From NCBI GenBank assembly GCA_016714045.1, contig JADJNY010000006.1, positions 1 through 64,000 on the forward strand: 64,000 nt of DNA, read 5' to 3'. Positions within the stretch are counted from its first letter, which is position 1; each line of letters opens with the position of its first letter. Of this stretch, positions 1 to 8,123 are shown piece by piece. This DNA is from Planctomycetota bacterium. GTDB lineage: Bacteria > Planctomycetota > UBA1135 > GCA-002686595. The notes under the pieces are model-generated. The model was given only the letters and a program-made list of their open reading frames with translations. It made no database searches and had not been told where the DNA came from. Position numbers and translations under genes: made by a program.

Positions 1-1348
1 ACCACACCACCTGCACCCCGTTCGTCACGTTGAACGTCGCCGGTGGGCAGAACCCCGCCGCCGAGTTCCGGTAGTAGGTCTGGTAGTACCGCGTCTGGCC
101 GCTCCCCCACGTCACGAGGCCACGCGTGGAGATCGAGGGGTTCCCCACCTCGGGGTACTGCGACGCGCCGCCGGGTGTCGCCTTCGAGCCGATGCGGATC
201 AGGCCGCCGTCCACGCAGCGGACGCCGTCCCCGAAGACGAGGCCCGCCGTGTTGAGCGCGTCGCCCTGGAGGAAGATCGAGGACACGGACGCGACCGAGG
301 GCATTCCGGAAGCCTGGAGCACGAGGGTCTCGGGGTTCGTCGCCCCGGTGGTCGTGAGCAGGGCACCACTGGCCGCCACGGAGTTCGCGCACCCGCGTCC
401 GGGGCCGCCGGTGTTCCCGCACGGGCAAGGCGTGACGAGCGTCCCGTCGCCCGCGCAGATCGGCGTGCTCGCGTTGCACGTCCCCGCGAAGATGCAGCGC
501 ACCCACTCGGGGTGATCGATGAACGGGTTGCGGTTCCCCTGGAACGAGTACACGACGTCGTTGCGGTGGCGCTCACGGGCGTCGGGCGGGTCCTGCTCGT
601 TCCAGGTGATCAGCACCGAGAGGATGCCCATGTAGGCCACGGGCTCGTTCGAGCCGGTGTTCGCCCCGGCGATCAGCACCTCGTTGTCCGTCGCGATCAA
701 GTTGGGCTCGGGAACGGCCGTGATCCCGTGCACCCCGCCCTCGTACCTGACGTCCGCGTACAGGATCGCGCGAGCGACGTCGCCACGACGACCGATCCAG
801 GTCTCCCAGGTGCCGGTCGGCCCCGTGCCCGAGCGCCAGTTGGAGTTGCCGGGGTAGACCCCGCTGCCGCCGCCCTGGCCGCCGTTCGCGAAGGTCGTCC
901 GCTCAGCGCAGCCGCTCGTGCAGAAGCGGTAGAGCGTGTTCCCCCGCGAGCTGTTGTAGCTGCTGTCCGAGAGGAACAGCATGTGGCAGTCCGTGAACGG
1001 ATAGTTGTCTGGCCCATCCACGGGGAACCCGTACGAGTTCGGCCAGGTGTGCTCGCGGTCGTAGAACGTGTTCCCGGTCCCCTGCTTCGGGCTCGACTCG
1101 TTCTGGTAGACGTCGAGGATGTTCGCGGGGTTCGACCCGTCCTCGTCCGCGAGCTCCAGGATGTTCCAGGTGTCCGTCGTGGCTGCCGTGTACGGGAAGC
1201 GCGTGTGGTCGTCGATCACGGCGTGCACGGTGGCGCGGAGCGTTGCGCCGTTCGTCGTGTCCACCGCCGCGTAGTAGCCCGGGGGGATCTGGGCGAGGGC
1301 GGGGAAGGCGAGGACGAGGACGGCTGTGAACCGGATCGAGAGGCGCAT
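1..1348 (-). CDS. Secreted endonuclease I family nuclease with planctomycete-type C-terminal domain (3' end cut by window edge)
   Basis: Translating the minus strand from the ATG at 1348 gives at least 449 codons open to the window edge. Residues 1-19 form a signal peptide (hydrophobic VLVLAFPALA core). The motif DREHTWPNSYG at about 97-107 is the His-metal-finger active-site signature of the endonuclease I family (PF04231; EndA/Vvn/NucM), with E99-H100 expected to be catalytic. A later RRGDVARAILYADVRYEGG block is the second family motif. Downstream come a CPCGN cysteine cluster and a roughly 140-residue domain ending in a RYYQTYYRNS...FC pattern, which I recall as a repeated C-terminal domain of secreted planctomycete proteins. 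The likely role is extracellular non-specific DNA or RNA cleavage for nutrient scavenging. The family call is firm; the domain origin is memory-based. Confidence 0.85.
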   Translation of the reverse strand, partial: MRLSIRFTAVLVLAFPALAQIPPGYYAAVDTTNGATLRATVHAVIDDHTRFPYTAATTDTWNILELADEDGSNPANILDVYQNESSPKQGTGNTFYDREHTWPNSYGFPVDGPDNYPFTDCHMLFLSDSSYNSSRGNTLYRFCTSGCAERTTFANGGQGGGSGVYPGNSNWRSGTGPTGTWETWIGRRGDVARAILYADVRYEGGVHGITAVPEPNLIATDNEVLIAGANTGSNEPVAYMGILSVLITWNEQDPPDARERHRNDVVYSFQGNRNPFIDHPEWVRCIFAGTCNASTPICAGDGTLVTPCPCGNTGGPGRGCANSVAASGALLTTTGATNPETLVLQASGMPSVASVSSIFLQGDALNTAGLVFGDGVRCVDGGLIRIGSKATPGGASQYPEVGNPSISTRGLVTWGSGQTRYYQTYYRNSAAGFCPPATFNVTNGVQVVW

Positions 1349-1534
1349 GACATCCAGGCTATCCCAGGGCGTTCAGGTGGGATGAAGGGGGGCTTGGATT
1401 CCGCGATGCTTGCGTCCGGGACGCCGTGCTTTGCGACAGACGGGTGAGGAGTCGATCGAGCGTGGTCACTCCTCCTGTCAACATCCGTGCTGATCTGCGA
1501 GCGCCGATGCCGCCCGGTCCTCCGCACAGGAGCG

Positions 1535-1574
1535 TTCGAGGGCCAGTGCCGTGTCCTGGCAGATGGCCCTCGAA
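1535..1574 (-). terminator. Terminator-like hairpin after the NYN gene pair
   Basis: The arms TTCGAGGGCCA (1535-1545) and TGGCCCTCGAA (1564-1574) are a perfect 11-bp inverted repeat. A nested TGCC/GGCA stem (1547-1550 with 1558-1561) shortens the loop. It lies 39 bases past the stop of the upstream minus-strand gene. No U-tract follows, as is common in high-GC genomes. A second, looser inverted repeat (GAGGAGT/ACTCCTC, 1446-1474) lies further downstream. The rest of 1349-1613 holds no gene I can support. Confidence 0.5.
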
Positions 1575-1613
1575 TCGTCATCTCTTGGGATTCTCCGGTC
1601 GATGCCGGTGGGT

Positions 1614-2213
1614 TCAGGCAGCGTCAGGGGGATCGATCAGGTCTTCGAGACGCTCTGCTCTAGGATCGAGAGGACGGAAGCGAGGCTCAATTTCCCGCAG
1701 GTCGACGATTGATGCACCCGCTTGAGCAAGCGCATCGTAGTCACGATGCAGAAGTTCGAGGAACGAACATACCGTGACCCGCGCGCCCCCCTGCACCAGT
1801 GCAGTCAGCGCGGGACAGAATCCGTGGTCGTGAGTCACCACAACGTACTCGCGGTAGCCGAGGTCCTGTGCGACCCGTAGAGCATCTAGGGCTGCCTGAT
1901 CCGAAGGATCCGCGTCGCCCAACGCCATACGACGCTCGGATGCAATGACCTTCCAGCCGAAGCCGCTACCGCGCAGCGTCGCCTGGAACGCATGAGAAGC
2001 CCGATCCGATCCACGAAGAGTCACGTACGCCTTGCACCCAACGCGCGCACCCAGCGCCAGTTCGATGTGTTGAGCGAACACGCTGAAATCGGGACGGTCA
2101 TCGCGGGTCGGCTTGCGGCCCAGAAGTGCCGCGATAGCACCGTCTAGGTTGGGACCATCGACGAGTAGGAAAGCCTTGTTGTTAGAAGCAGGATTGGAAG
2201 ACTTCGTCTTCAT
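1614..2213 (-). CDS. NYN-domain (PIN-like) putative ribonuclease 1
   Basis: A 199-aa protein with the N-terminal LLVDGPNLDGAI strand typical of NYN/LabA-like (DUF88) domains, where the first Asp binds metal. Further acidic positions are in GDADPSDQAALDAL and in VVTHDHGFCPALTAL near residues 110-135, matching the PIN-fold active-site pattern. Known NYN proteins cleave RNA; no substrate can be inferred here. I chose the ATG at 2213 because AGGGTGAG lies 7 nt upstream; a GTG at 2225 is the alternative. It lies 47 nt after a second NYN gene and is probably co-transcribed with it. Codon use and base composition are visibly less GC-rich than neighbouring genes, suggesting acquisition. Confidence 0.7.
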   Translation of the reverse strand: MKTKSSNPASNNKAFLLVDGPNLDGAIAALLGRKPTRDDRPDFSVFAQHIELALGARVGCKAYVTLRGSDRASHAFQATLRGSGFGWKVIASERRMALGDADPSDQAALDALRVAQDLGYREYVVVTHDHGFCPALTALVQGGARVTVCSFLELLHRDYDALAQAGASIVDLREIEPRFRPLDPRAERLEDLIDPPDAA

Positions 2214-2260
2214 AATGATACTCACCCTAATAGATGAGCCCGCATACTAAGGAGATCACG

Positions 2261-2941
2261 TCAGGGGATGCGGGCAAACCCCCTGCCGCTGTCGGGCCCG
2301 TTCGGCGACGCTCGCCGCCCGGAGCCCCATATTTCACTGGCCATGTCGTCCAGATCGATGAAGCGCAGCCGACCCTTCTGCTGCTCCAAGGAGGCAGCGT
2401 CTGGTTGCGAGAGAAGGCGCGAGTAGTCGGGCTTCGGATCAGGAGGGAGACTGCGGATGAGCCGGTGGTAGCGGACCTCAAGCTGGCTACCGAAGAAGGA
2501 AAGCCAGACTTGCCCTCCCCGCTTGACGACGTCGATCATCGGCGCTGAGAGCGAGTACTGATCGCTCACGACAACGATTGATGAGTTACCAGAGGCAGCC
2601 AAGCGGCCGATCGCGTAGGCGATTCGTTCCCCGAACCTGATCGAGGTCGGCTCAGTCGCGGTTCCCTTGGGATGGGCAACGGCATCCTGCACCGGGACCG
2701 CATCGACGGTCCATCGAAGCTCACGCTCGATGAACTCCAGGAACTTCGCCTGCCCCTCGTTCGTAGCATCGAAGGAGGTCCAGAGCACCGCAGGCTCGAA
2801 CGTCCGAGCCCCAACCCTCTGGCGCAGAGAGTTCTCCAGGGCGCGGTAGTCGAGCGTACGCGCAGCATCAACCTGGCGAGAAGCCAGATAGAGCGCGCTG
2901 CCGTCTACGAGAAGGGAGATGTCGGACCGAGGCTGGGCCAT
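2261..2941 (-). CDS. NYN/PIN-like domain protein 2
   Basis: A 226-aa protein starting with MAQPRSDISLLVDGSALYLA, the same LLVDG metal-binding strand as the next gene. The second conserved acidic strand is SSIVVVSDQYSLSAPMIDVV around residue 120-140, followed by a GGQVWLSFFGS strand, which fits a Rossmann-like NYN fold. The two proteins differ strongly in sequence, so they look like an old or separately acquired pair rather than a recent duplication. It is the first gene behind a consensus-like promoter at 2985-3014. The tail after residue 205 (GSGRRASPNGPDSGRG) looks disordered. Nuclease function is inferred from the fold only. Confidence 0.6.
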   Translation of the reverse strand: MAQPRSDISLLVDGSALYLASRQVDAARTLDYRALENSLRQRVGARTFEPAVLWTSFDATNEGQAKFLEFIERELRWTVDAVPVQDAVAHPKGTATEPTSIRFGERIAYAIGRLAASGNSSIVVVSDQYSLSAPMIDVVKRGGQVWLSFFGSQLEVRYHRLIRSLPPDPKPDYSRLLSQPDAASLEQQKGRLRFIDLDDMASEIWGSGRRASPNGPDSGRGFARIP

Positions 2942-2960
2942 GTGGACACCGGCGATAAGA

Positions 2961-2974
2961 ACCCGATTCCGGGT
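2961..2974. promoter_or_regulatory. Operator-like dyad in the leader of the NYN pair
   Basis: A perfect 5-bp inverted repeat, ACCCG-attc-CGGGT, lies between the predicted transcription start (about 2978 on the minus strand) and the start codon at 2941. Its position suits a repressor operator or a small leader hairpin. Function is inference. Confidence 0.3.
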
Positions 2975-2984
2975 GATAGGTCTG

Positions 2985-3014
2985 ATGCTAGGACACCTCC
3001 GAGCGGCCTGTCAA
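2985..3014 (-). promoter_or_regulatory. Sigma-70-type promoter for the NYN pair
   Basis: On the minus strand TTGACA (3014-3009) is separated by 18 nt from TAGCAT (2990-2985), giving a predicted start near 2978 and a leader of about 37 nt. The -35 is a perfect consensus match, unusual in this GC-rich window. Confidence 0.6.
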
Positions 3015-3056
3015 CCCCCGTTCCAGCGAGAATCTCGGACGGATGTGGGGCCTAGG

Positions 3057-5816
3057 TCACATGCGGCAAGCCCTCTCATCCTCGCTCAGGATCTTCTGAC
3101 CAGCCTTGGGACGCCCCCACGGCCCTTCCCCTGAGACCACTGCGTTTCCCGACCAAGTCGGGTCCCAGCCGAGAAACTGCGCGGAGCGGGTTTTGTTGAC
3201 CCGCCCGCCCCGCGTGCGCGTCGTGCGCAACGCGGCGACGAGGTCGCGTCGCGCGGGGTGGCGGGAAGGCACGCGGCGCACGAGTTCGAGGCCGTTCCGA
3301 CGGCACAGCTCCGTCACCGCGGCGGCATCGAGCGGCACCGAAGCACCCGCGCGGTGCTCGCGCGCGAAGAGAACGAGCTTGAAGACGAGGTTCTCGAGCT
3401 CGCGCACGTTGCCGGGCCACGGTTGGCGCCACAGGAGCGCTTGCGCGTCCTCGGTGAGTTCGGGCACGGGGACGCGCTCTTCCGCCGCGAAGCGTCGCGC
3501 GAGGACGTTCACGAGCGGCAGCACGTCCTCGCGGCGATCGCAGAGCGGCGGGACGCTCAGCTGGAGCCGGTCGAGGCGCCGCGCGAGGTCGCCGCGCAGT
3601 CGTCCGCTCGCCGCGGCGGCCGCGAGCGAGCTCGTCAGCAAGAAGCACAGGCGCGGCGCGGCGGTCGGCGGGTCGAGCTCCGTGAGCTCGGCGAGCGCGT
3701 CGAGCCGGCTCGCCGCGGCCTCGCGCGCAGCGCCTTCGAGCTCCTGCGCCTCGAGGACGCGCGTCCACTCTTCCTGGACCTCCGCGGGCGCCTGATCGAC
3801 GTCCTCGATCACGAGCGTCCCGCCGCGCGCGCGATGGAGCTCCGCGTGGACGTGCGCCGCGGTCGCGATGCGCGCGCGCCCCGCCGTGCAGAACGGTTGG
3901 TCCTCGCGTCCGCTCTCGAAGTGCGCCCAGCGCGCGAGCACGTGCTTGCCCGCGCCTGGCGGTCCGCTGAGCACGAGCGGCGACGCCGACCGCGCCGCGA
4001 AGACGAGCCGCCGCGCGAACTCGGCGCAGTCCCCGCGATCGGCGTCGAACCACAGGTCGTGCCCGAAGCGGAGCGTGTGCCACTCGCGGAACTCCGCCAC
4101 GCGGTGCGCGAGCCCCGCGCGGTCCGCCGCGGCTTGCATGCGCTCGAGGTCGGCGAGCTTGAAATCGCGCCGGCGGCTCGATTCGAGCACGAAAAGCCCC
4201 GAGACGCGCCCGCACACGCGCTGCAGGAGCACGACCCCGGCGCTCGCGCCCGCGTGCACGGCGAGGCGCTCGTCGGCGTCCTCGTAGAGCACCGGCCCCG
4301 ACGCGCCGAGCGCGCGCAAGAGCGCGCGACGGCGCCCCCACGTGCGCTCGGGGAACCCTTGGCCGAGCCCACCCTGGGCGACGAGCTCGGGCTCACCGCC
4401 GCGCAGCTGGAAGCCCCACCACAGGCGCAGCTGCGTCTTGATCCCGAGCCGTTCGACGAGCTCCTCGAACGCGCGCTCGATCGGACCGCCGGGGACGCAC
4501 GGCGAGCGCTCGGCATCGGGTGCCGGGTCCGCGTCCTCGCGCCGGGACCACGCCTCCGGGAGCACGCGCTCGCGCCAGGTCTCGGCGAGCGCCGCGCGCC
4601 GCGCCGGCACGGGGAGCAGGTGGTGCTCGAACTCCGCGTGGATCCACCCGACGACCTCGCCGTCCTCGTCGAGCACGGGCTCGAGGAACACGCCGTGCGT
4701 CGTCTCGCGACCGAGCAGCCCGAGGTTCGCGCGCGGTCCATCGACCGACTCACCGAGCGGACGCGCCTCGACGAGCAGGCGGTGTTGCAGCGTGCCGGGC
4801 GAGCCGACGAAGCCGTCGTGCTCGTCGAGCCAGACCTCGAGGCGCGAGCGCAGCCCCGGGGCGGCGTCGTGGGCGAGGCAGCGCGCGCCCGCGCCCGGGC
4901 GGAACGCGAAGAGCCCGAGCACGCTCGCACCGAGCTCGCCGCGATCGAACGTGCGCGCCGCGGCCGGGACGCGCGGCGGGAGCTCGATCGCCGCGGGCGT
5001 CGAGCGCGCGCGGCCGGTGAGCATCGGGAGCCACTCGCGCCGGCGTTCGCGCAGGTCGACGAGCTGCGCGGGGAGCGGGCCCGCCCACGGCTTCGTGCCG
5101 ACGAGCACGCTCCGCGCTCCCGCCGGGTCGTCGAGGCACAGCCGCGACCACGCGAGGAGCAGGCGCAAACGCGGCGTGGCACCGACGCGCGGCATGCGTT
5201 CGAGGAGGAACTGCCGCGCGTCGCGCACCGCGCCGCGGTCGAGGAGGCACTCGGCCACGCCGGCGACGGCCGAGCGCGCGGTCGCGTTCGCGCCGGGCGC
5301 ACGCGGCTCGTCGAGCAGCGCACGGAACGCGAGCTCGCCCGCGCGCGCGCCGTGCGCGAGCCGCACCCAGCGCGCGCGCCAGAGCGCGACCTCGGGGTCG
5401 GGACCGCCGCGCGCGACGTGGCGCTCGAGCGCCTCGAGCAAGCGCTGCGCGACCTGCAGCGCGGTCTCGCCGGGCTCGGGCACGCCGGGCAGGTCGTCGT
5501 GCGCGCTCCGCAGGTCGTCGAGCGCGGCCCACGCGCGCTGCGCGCTCGCGGCCGGTTCGCCGAACCACAGGAAGCAGTCGACGGGGCGCGCGGCCTCGAG
5601 GTGCAGCCGCAGGAGGTCGCGCAGCGTGGCTTCGAGCTGGCCACGGCTCTGCAGCTCGAGCTCGCGCCGCGCCCGACCAAGGTCGACGCCGACGCTGTGT
5701 GCGTGGGCCGCGTGCGCGTCGTCGACGAGGAGCCGCAACAAGCTCGTCACGCGCCGCGTCTCCGCGCGCGCCGCTTCGCTCGCCTCGGGGAGCAGGAGTT
5801 CGAGGGTGTCGCTCAC
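3057..5816 (-). CDS. NtrC-like AAA+ regulator with GAF-like domain, lacking GAFTGA
   Basis: The GTG at 5816 has GGAGG 7 nt upstream and overlaps the previous stop by 4 nt (GTGA), giving 919 aa. The N-terminal part (about 1-300) is helical and TPR-like. A GAF-like region lies near 350-580. The AAA+ domain starts with a Walker A-like SGPPGAGKHVL near residue 617, has Walker B GTLVIEDVDQ near 667 and the WPGNVRELENLV motif near 800. This layout matches sigma-54 activators, but the loop between Walker A and B has no GAFTGA, so classical sigma-54 contact is not expected. A basic GGRVNKT helix near 868 could be the DNA-binding HTH. It is the last gene of a coupled operon with a sigma-like protein. 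Role: transcriptional regulation, target unknown. Confidence 0.7.
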   Translation of the reverse strand: MSDTLELLLPEASEAARAETRRVTSLLRLLVDDAHAAHAHSVGVDLGRARRELELQSRGQLEATLRDLLRLHLEAARPVDCFLWFGEPAASAQRAWAALDDLRSAHDDLPGVPEPGETALQVAQRLLEALERHVARGGPDPEVALWRARWVRLAHGARAGELAFRALLDEPRAPGANATARSAVAGVAECLLDRGAVRDARQFLLERMPRVGATPRLRLLLAWSRLCLDDPAGARSVLVGTKPWAGPLPAQLVDLRERRREWLPMLTGRARSTPAAIELPPRVPAAARTFDRGELGASVLGLFAFRPGAGARCLAHDAAPGLRSRLEVWLDEHDGFVGSPGTLQHRLLVEARPLGESVDGPRANLGLLGRETTHGVFLEPVLDEDGEVVGWIHAEFEHHLLPVPARRAALAETWRERVLPEAWSRREDADPAPDAERSPCVPGGPIERAFEELVERLGIKTQLRLWWGFQLRGGEPELVAQGGLGQGFPERTWGRRRALLRALGASGPVLYEDADERLAVHAGASAGVVLLQRVCGRVSGLFVLESSRRRDFKLADLERMQAAADRAGLAHRVAEFREWHTLRFGHDLWFDADRGDCAEFARRLVFAARSASPLVLSGPPGAGKHVLARWAHFESGREDQPFCTAGRARIATAAHVHAELHRARGGTLVIEDVDQAPAEVQEEWTRVLEAQELEGAAREAAASRLDALAELTELDPPTAAPRLCFLLTSSLAAAAASGRLRGDLARRLDRLQLSVPPLCDRREDVLPLVNVLARRFAAEERVPVPELTEDAQALLWRQPWPGNVRELENLVFKLVLFAREHRAGASVPLDAAAVTELCRRNGLELVRRVPSRHPARRDLVAALRTTRTRGGRVNKTRSAQFLGWDPTWSGNAVVSGEGPWGRPKAGQKILSEDERACRM

Positions 5817-6616
5817 GTTCGTGCCTCCGGTTCGTCGCCCGACGGGGCCTGCGCGCCGACCTGCGCTTCCGCGCGGCCCGACCGGAACGGAGCGCGGCCG
5901 CCGCGCTCGCGCGCGCGGTCGAACGCGATCACGAGGCGCGGAAAGCCCTCCGCCCCGCGCGCGTCCGCGCTGGCGTCCCGTCGCGCCGCCTGCGCGAGCC
6001 AAGCGAGCCGCGCATCGGACGGACGCTCGCGGTGAGCCGCGTCGAAGTGCGCGCGCGCGCCCGCCGCGTCCCCGCTCGCGAGCGCGCCGAAACCCAGGAG
6101 CGCGAACGCGAGCGCGCGCGAGCGGCCGCGCGAGCACACGAGCAGGACCTGCACGGGCTCCGGCCCCGCCGCGCCCGTCGCGGCGAACCGTGCGAGCGCG
6201 CGCGTCAGGCGCTCGTCCGCGCCCGCGCGGCGCTCGCAGGCGGCGGCCGCGAGCTCGCCCGCGCTCGGCCAGGCCCGACGCGGCGATGTGGAGCAGAGCT
6301 CGAGCAGCGGCTCCCGCTGCGCCGCGTCCCGGCGCGCGAGGCGGAGCTCGTCGACGACCGCCGCGAGCGCGCGCGCCGGCGGCGGATCGCGCCAGAGGCT
6401 CGCGACGCCGCCGAACGGGAGCGAGCGCGAGCCGAGGCGCGCGAGCCGCGCGAGGTGGCGCGCCGACTCGAGCGCGTGGACGCGCCGCAGTTCGCGCTCC
6501 GCCTGCGAGAAGGTCACGTGGGGACGCGGCCCCGCGCTCGTGCGCGGATCGCTCGCCACGGCGGAACGACGGGGCTCTTCGAACGCGAACGGGGTGGTCT
6601 CGGTCTCGCCCATCAT
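5813..6616 (-). CDS. TPR-like helical protein of unknown function
   Basis: A 267-aa protein starting at the ATG at 6616, with GAGGAG 8 nt upstream. This start overlaps the upstream stop (ATGA), and the gene's own stop overlaps the next start (GTGA). The C-terminal third (ALLGFGALASGDAAGARAHF, then AHRERPSDARLAWLA) has the spacing of a tetratricopeptide repeat; the rest is Ala/Arg-rich helix. No signal peptide or catalytic motif is visible. Its place between a sigma-like factor and an AAA+ regulator suggests a partner or sensor protein of the same circuit. I do not recognise the family. Confidence 0.55.
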   Translation of the reverse strand: MMGETETTPFAFEEPRRSAVASDPRTSAGPRPHVTFSQAERELRRVHALESARHLARLARLGSRSLPFGGVASLWRDPPPARALAAVVDELRLARRDAAQREPLLELCSTSPRRAWPSAGELAAAACERRAGADERLTRALARFAATGAAGPEPVQVLLVCSRGRSRALAFALLGFGALASGDAAGARAHFDAAHRERPSDARLAWLAQAARRDASADARGAEGFPRLVIAFDRARERGGRAPFRSGRAEAQVGAQAPSGDEPEART

Positions 6617-7701
6617 CGTGCTGTCTCCTCGCCCGGACGGCGTGCGCCGTCGTCCGAGGCACCGTGTCCCTCCAGCGCGCGCGCCGCGGCCCGCCGCGAG
6701 CCCACCGGACGCTCCTCGTCGAGGACCGCGTCCGCCGCGCGCTCCTCCGCCCTCCGCACGCTCATCGCGCGACCGCACCCCGGAGCGGGACCCGCCGATG
6801 GGGCGCCGCCGCGGCCTGCATTCGCCGTGCGATCGTCGCCGCGGCCCAGATGGGAACCACGGTCGTCGCCTCCGCCCGTGCGGGGGCCGCGCAGGTCGGG
6901 CCGCGAGGCCGTCGCCACGCGCGGGCGCGACCCCGCCGCGGGATGCGCGAAGACCTCGAGCGCACGACGCGCGCTCCGCGCCACGTCGACCGCGGGCCGT
7001 CCGCATTCTCGCACGACCTCGTCGAGCGTCCGCGCGCGCAGCACGAGCTCGAAGAACGCGCGCCGCTCCTCGACAGGGAGGCGGTTGAACGCGCGACAGC
7101 CGAGCTGCACCGCGCGCGGCTCGAGCCCGAGCGGCAGGGCGAGCACGTGGAACACGCCGGCGTCGCCGGGCTCCTCGACGGGAGCGAGCTCCTCTTGCTC
7201 CTCGCGCACGAGCTCGGTGATCGACTGGTCGACGAGGCGTGCGAGCCACGTGCGGATCTCCGGCTGGCCCTGGTATCGCGGCGCCCAGCGCGCGCAGAGC
7301 GCGAGCGCGCGCAGGTGGACGCGGTCCGCGTCGAGCAGGAGCGCCTCTTGCCGGAGCCGCGTCGCGACGATCGTGCGGACGCCGAGCGGATCCTCCGGGA
7401 CGATGCGCGCGAGGATCTCGCGCGGGCTCGACCCCGCGAGCAGAGGCTGCCACCGGAGCGGGCGCGGGTCCGGCGCGGCGTCGTCCGGATCGACCTCGAA
7501 CTCGGCGAAGAGCCGCGGCGGCTCGTCGAGCGCGCGCGGCGCGGCGTGGTCGGCGCAGTGCGTCGCCAGACCGCGGGAGCTCTCGCCGCTCGGCGCGCGA
7601 GCTGCGCTGGCGGGGAGCTCGAGCGCACGGTCGGCCTCGACGTTCGCGAACAGGGAAGGGCTCGCGGCAGCGGCGTGCTCGCGATGCGGCTTCTTCGGCA
7701 T
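6613..7701 (-). CDS. ECF-sigma-like regulator
   Basis: A 362-aa protein from the ATG at 7701, with GAGGAGGAAG just upstream. The middle section (about residues 120-170, with LALCARWAPRYQGQPEIRTW and LVDQSITELVREEQEE) resembles sigma region 2. The section FNRLPVEERRAFFELVL followed by LDEVVRECGRPAVDVARSA resembles the region 4 HTH. About 60 N-terminal and 120 C-terminal residues are low-complexity extensions not usual in ECF sigma factors, so it may act as an atypical sigma or sigma-derived regulator. It heads the three-gene overlapping operon. The family call is by pattern only. Confidence 0.5.
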   Translation of the reverse strand: MPKKPHREHAAAASPSLFANVEADRALELPASAARAPSGESSRGLATHCADHAAPRALDEPPRLFAEFEVDPDDAAPDPRPLRWQPLLAGSSPREILARIVPEDPLGVRTIVATRLRQEALLLDADRVHLRALALCARWAPRYQGQPEIRTWLARLVDQSITELVREEQEELAPVEEPGDAGVFHVLALPLGLEPRAVQLGCRAFNRLPVEERRAFFELVLRARTLDEVVRECGRPAVDVARSARRALEVFAHPAAGSRPRVATASRPDLRGPRTGGGDDRGSHLGRGDDRTANAGRGGAPSAGPAPGCGRAMSVRRAEERAADAVLDEERPVGSRRAAARALEGHGASDDGARRPGEETAR

Positions 7702-8123
7702 CGACTTCCTCCTCAGTGTCCGCGCAACACCCAGGGGTTCGGGAACGACCAGGACCGGGGGGCCGGGCAGCGCGCGACGGTCCGAGTGTAGGCACGGGCT
7801 TCGAACGCGGCGCGAATTCGAGCCCTCGACGCGCGCCTCGAGCCGAGGAACGCGCGCGAGAACGCTCGCCGCGCCTCGATCCGACAAGGACTTGCGCGTG
7901 CAGCGGCCCGCGCGGCGCGCTCCGACCGCGCCGGAGAGCGTCCCCGCGTCGAGAGCGTGAGTTCCCCAGATTCCCTGACGGAGCCCCGCGCGCGGACGCG
8001 TGGCGTGCTCCGCCCCGCGCGCCGCCGGGGATGCTCGTTGTGGAGGCTCTCGCGCCTTCGCTAGGATCCGCCGGGTCGAAGGACGCCGTGTCGTTCGCGC
8101 CCCCACTCCCCCCGAGACCCATC
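7702..8123. other. Intergenic region between divergent operons
   Basis: 422 bases separating the minus-strand regulatory operon from fabI. Apart from the fabI promoter candidate at 8038-8067 I see no gene, RNA or repeat. Open frames here lack start signals and normal composition. Confidence 0.5.
8038..8067 (+). promoter_or_regulatory. Candidate fabI promoter
   Basis: TTGTGG (8038-8043), an 18-nt spacer and TAGGAT (8062-8067) predict a start near 8074 and a leader of about 50 nt. The same pattern (TTGTGA-N17-TAGGAT) precedes the tRNA-Ser at 30989, which supports it as a housekeeping promoter form here. Confidence 0.4.

Noticed and set aside
3258..7791. Plus-strand open frames up to 1149 aa opposite the regulatory operon
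   Set aside because: Arg/Ala/Pro-rich shadow frames of a GC-rich coding strand, with no motifs or start signals.
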